Assembly: GCA_023853785.1 (NCBI GenBank)
Contig: JAJIRX010000153.1
Coordinates: 1 to 24,498, forward strand
Direction: 5' to 3'
From: Psilocybe azurescens
Taxonomy: Eukaryota; Basidiomycota; Agaricomycetes; Agaricales; Agrocybaceae
DNA length: 24,498 nt
Shown: positions 21,684 to 24,498 of the stretch, piece after piece
Layout of the letters: the number at the start of each line of letters is the position of its first letter
Numbering within the stretch: the first letter of the stretch is position 1
Notes under the pieces: generated by a model
Databases searched by the model: none
The model's input: the letters and a program-made list of their open reading frames with translations, nothing else
What the model was told of the DNA's origin: nothing
Made by a program: the position numbers and the translations under genes

Positions 21684-22047
21684 GGTTCAGACGCGCCTTC
21701 CCACGACTGTCATCATAATTCAGTGCATAGTTCAAAAAGTTTCACGGTGGCAAGTTTCACCAACGTCTTGTCCATCACCACTATCCTCCGAATTCTGTCA
21801 ATGCCTTTTATGTATGGATTTGGATAGTTTAAAACAACTTTATCAACGAGGAAAACATAAAAGCTTCAGAGCCGCTAAACTCTATTCAGGCGTTTCGGAG
21901 AACGACCTGGGTTGCCTCGTACAAAGCTTTCATGACTTCAGCACTGCTTGGACAGGCGCTCATCTAATGCACTTGAAACAACGTCCGGTACTACGTAAAG
22001 GCTACGAAATTGTTCTCCGACACCGCTCAATATCGCTGGCACAGGAC
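21684..22047. repeat. Dispersed repeat R1, copy b
   Basis: Partner of 9383-9717 in direct orientation, about 12.3 kb away. Contains about 43 bp (about 21845-21886) absent from copy a, placed inside the shared TTTAT...CAGGCGTTTCGG segment. The minus-strand frame of copy a is closed here by an early stop. Confidence 0.75.
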
Positions 22048-22457
22048 ATATGTTGCTTTCGATCTCGCTTGCAATATTGCTTGGCGCTTCCGTCGGTTAT
22101 GAATCATGATGCCCGGGAGGCGAACTGAGGCAAATTGTAATCACGTCTCCTTCCTGTAGCGATGAAAGAAAGCCCGTGTCCATGGATGTGTATGTGAAGA
22201 CAAGAAGGGAAGAAGAGAGAGACGTCGTTCTAATGACATCATGGACGAGACGTACATGAATGCGGAATATTATACCATGGACAGCAGACTCACCCGACAG
22301 GAGTATTGGGCGGGTCGGTGCAATGACGGCACTGTGTATGGATGTTGAATTTATCACATGCAAGGAACCTCGTTGACCTACGGAATTCAATAACGCAAAC
22401 GCTCTCCATCTGAGTCCATCAACTCCTCTGGGCGACTCAGTGTCTCTCGGCGCCTGG
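22048..22457. other. 5' flank of the metalloprotease gene
   Basis: About 410 bp with no coding sequence supported. A minus-strand open frame at 22097-22390 overlaps the promoter region and has no recognised domain. Confidence 0.35.
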
Positions 22458-22465
22458 TATATAAA
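22458..22465 (+). promoter_or_regulatory. TATA box of the M43 metalloprotease gene
   Basis: TATATAAA, a full consensus TATA box, 115-122 nt upstream of the ATG at 22580, followed by pyrimidine-rich sequence (GTCCTCTGTTCCTC, about 22480-22493) suited to transcription initiation. A strong TATA box fits an inducible secreted-protein gene. Confidence 0.6.
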
Positions 22466-22579
22466 CCGACGATGACGCTCGTCCTCTGTTCCTCACGTTG
22501 ACCGTCCCGTACATCCTTCATCCACCACTGGTCTCTGCTGGCTCAGAAACCCAAATACACACATATATTCAATCAAAAT

Positions 22580-23985
22580 ATGAAGTTCTCCATGATGATG
22601 ATCCAAACGCTCTTGATGTTGGGAGCCTCGATCTCGATCTCGTCGGTTGCAGGTGCACCGCAGGGCGACAATCCCGCGACAGGTCTTGTCAATCCGCTTC
22701 ACCGCCACCACGCGAAAAGGTGCGTACAAACAAAAGGCATTGACAAGGTTGTTATATGTATACGTAAATCGCTTACTCTGATATCGTCGACATCAGATTA
22801 TGTGGGACGCATATCAGCCAGGAAAGGAAAGCGTCCGCTGAGCGGAAGTTCGCCGCACAGCGTATCGCGGCGCCGACAGCAGCTAAGGCCGTCGCGCCTG
22901 TCATCGACGTGTATTTCAATGTTATTGCGGCGAATAAGACGATTGCTGGGGGTGGATCCCGTACGTTCCCTGTATGCTGTCGACCCTTCTTCGAAACCAA
23001 CCAATATTCCCGCAGAATACATCAGATTAAAACTCAGATCGCTGTGCTGAATAGAGATTTCAAGAAGTCTGGGATTCAGTACCGGTTGGCGAATGTTACG
23101 AGGATTATTTCGAAGAAATGGTTCAACGGCGTTGCTCCTGAAGGGTTCGCATTTGATATCTATCTTGACTATCGTCCACGTTCTAACGATGGCATTCTTA
23201 TCTAATATCTATTTGATACCTGCTATACAGGAAAATGCAAACGGACATGAAGAATAAGCTCAGGAAGGGTGGTCCGGAGACACTCAACGTATACACTGTC
23301 GGGTGAGCTCATCCATCCATCCATCCATCCATCCATTTGGCATAAATCAAATCCCTCTTCCTTCCTCCTTCTATTATTCCCCTCAATCCCTCTAACTGCT
23401 CTGGCATTTGGATACATTACTAAATATTAATCTAACATGTAGGTTCTACAACACGCAAGCTGAAGGCTTGCTCGGATACGCGACATTCCCAACGGACTAC
23501 AAGGGCCTCCCAAAAGACGACGGCGTGGTGATCCAGCACGGGACCGTGCCCGGCGGGAGTGCGGCGCCGTTCAATAAGGGCAAGACTCTCACGCATGAGG
23601 TTGGCCATTGGGTTGGGCTGTATCACACTTTCGAGGTGAGTAAGGCATGTCTGTTCCAGATTGAAGTCCAGACCCAATAGGCGCTGATGTCTTGCAAGGG
23701 CGGCTCGTGTACGTCGAGCGGTGATGAGATCTCGGATACCCCTGCACAATTGGAGCCTACGTCCGGGTGTCCCATTAAGAACCCCGATACATGTCCTGGA
23801 CAGGCTGGGCTCGATCCTATTCGTGCGTTCACTCTTCTTTTTTCAATTTTTTTGGCTATTCCGACGACAAGATGTTGATGCTGATGATGTGATATTTGAT
23901 AGACAACTTTATGGATTACTCGGATGATGCGTGTTTAACCCATTTCAGCGCGGGGCAGGGAACGCGCCTTAGGGGCCCAGCTTAG
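22580..23985 (+). CDS. Secreted zinc metalloprotease, M43 (MEP1/pappalysin-like) family
   Basis: Extracellular zinc endopeptidase of the fungal MEP1 group. Exons: 22580-22719, 22797-22960, 23016-23144, 23231-23302, 23443-23635, 23681-23822, 23903-23985. Start ATG 22580 gives a signal peptide ([19 protein letters not shown], ending near VAGAP), then a short propeptide with LCGTHIS, whose Cys is typical of the family prodomain. Catalytic exon: [15 protein letters not shown] ([12 protein letters not shown]), DDGVVI, then the zinc site [11 protein letters not shown] (23594-23626) fitting HExxHxxGxxH, a Cys-rich [15 protein letters not shown] segment, and the Met-turn [11 protein letters not shown]. 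Frame breaks: a G5 run at 22948-22952 (G6 restores [14 protein letters not shown]) and a G4 run at 23972-23975 (G3 restores [11 protein letters not shown], ending at 24010 instead of 23985). About 300 residues before processing, normal for the family. Confidence 0.88.
23311..23336. repeat. (ATCC)n microsatellite in an M43 intron
   Basis: Six to seven tandem ATCC units just after the donor site of the intron at 23303-23442. At 140 nt this intron is longer than the others in the window. Confidence 0.9.
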
Positions 23986-24498
23986 GACGTACCGGGAGAT
24001 CGATGTCTAGTCTAGTTCAAACTTCGCAGGTGGATTCGATGTTGTTTCGGAAGATACGCGGCGTAAAAACGGCATATTGCGATTGAGAGTTGTTCATCAG
24101 TCTATCATTTGTTGAACAATGAGGTGTACTAGGTGTAATTTCAGATACACTGGTAAGTATTATTAGTTCGGACTGCGCTTTGACTGAGGCCACGCCGTGC
24201 TTAGGTGAATGTTTGCGTCAGCTTCGAAGAGCATGGAACGAGCAATATTTAGCTACATTGCCCTGCCGCCCGCCCCTTGTCAGTATGTAACTCATCAAAG
24301 GAAGGACACGACGTGAAAGAGAAGATCAGCCGCCGCGCAACGAACAGGTTCTTTGTTATGCATCAGGTCTCATGATAGCTTTGAAGGAGATACGATGTGA
24401 CAATGCTTCCACACGGGTACGAGTAAGAGAGAAGATTGGAGCAGGCTTCAGGATGACGCGCAGAATACAGGGTTTATGAGACAAATGGGATGCATTCG
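23963..24498. repeat. Repeat R2, copy b, continuing past the window
   Basis: Direct-orientation partner of 20074-20483, starting in the last codons of the metalloprotease gene and running to the right edge, where both copies share GAGACAAATGGGATGCATTC. It has about 90 bp (near 24215-24320) not found in copy a. No gene seen in it. Confidence 0.65.

Noticed and set aside
22773..23022. Minus-strand frames over the M43 exons
   Set aside because: Antisense to exon 2 and its introns, with no independent support.
20074..24498. R2 copies as long terminal repeats of a retrotransposon
   Set aside because: No gag, reverse transcriptase or integrase lies between them, they contain gene 3'-end sequence, and they are clearly diverged.

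Overview
The window reads as nuclear DNA of a mushroom-forming basidiomycete (Agaricomycete). The genes are cut by many 45-90 nt introns with GT(R)NGT donors and YAG acceptors. Gene content fits too: rapidly duplicated F-box/leucine-rich proteins, a STAND/NACHT-WD40 receptor, a secreted MEP1-type M43 metalloprotease and a fungal S10 serine carboxypeptidase. No tRNA, rRNA or CRISPR was recognised.

Layout. 1-1945 (-): most of a WDR59/Sea3 (SEACAT/GATOR2) homologue running off the left edge; two of its introns are best explained as GC-AG. 2328-3808 (-): decayed F-box-like copy A. 4682-6861 (+): twelve-exon S10 carboxypeptidase, probably a pseudogene. 7302-9023 (-): intronless F-box protein. 9383-10002: dispersed repeat fragments. 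10377-15009 (-): six-exon NLR-like protein with an alpha-helical N-terminus, NACHT NTPase and eleven near-identical 42-residue WD40 repeats, with a quasi-palindrome just upstream of its start. 15603-17379 (+): F-box-like copy B, an inverted duplicate of copy A. 17781-18104 (-): small beta-rich protein of unknown family. 18105-22450: gene-poor DNA with a possible terminal-inverted-repeat element and two families of dispersed repeats. 22580-23985 (+): secreted M43 metalloprotease, followed by a repeat that begins at its stop codon and continues past the right edge.

The region looks like an accessory island: one housekeeping nutrient-signalling gene (WDR59) beside fast-evolving receptor, F-box and secreted protease genes, with inverted and direct duplications. 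Nothing in the sequence shows that the genes work as one pathway.

A major caution: every long gene carries one or more single-base frame breaks, many in homopolymer runs (C4/C3, G5/G4, A7/A6, T8/T7), although splice sites, active-site motifs and domain order are mostly preserved. This may be sequencing or assembly error rather than independent gene death. The F-box copies A and B and the carboxypeptidase have further lesions (lost start, deletion of the F-box core, in-frame stop, lost conserved Cys) that support real decay. Exon coordinates were inferred by hand from splice consensus and protein-family conservation. In the gene entries 'frame break' means a place where the conserved reading continues in another frame without room for an intron.
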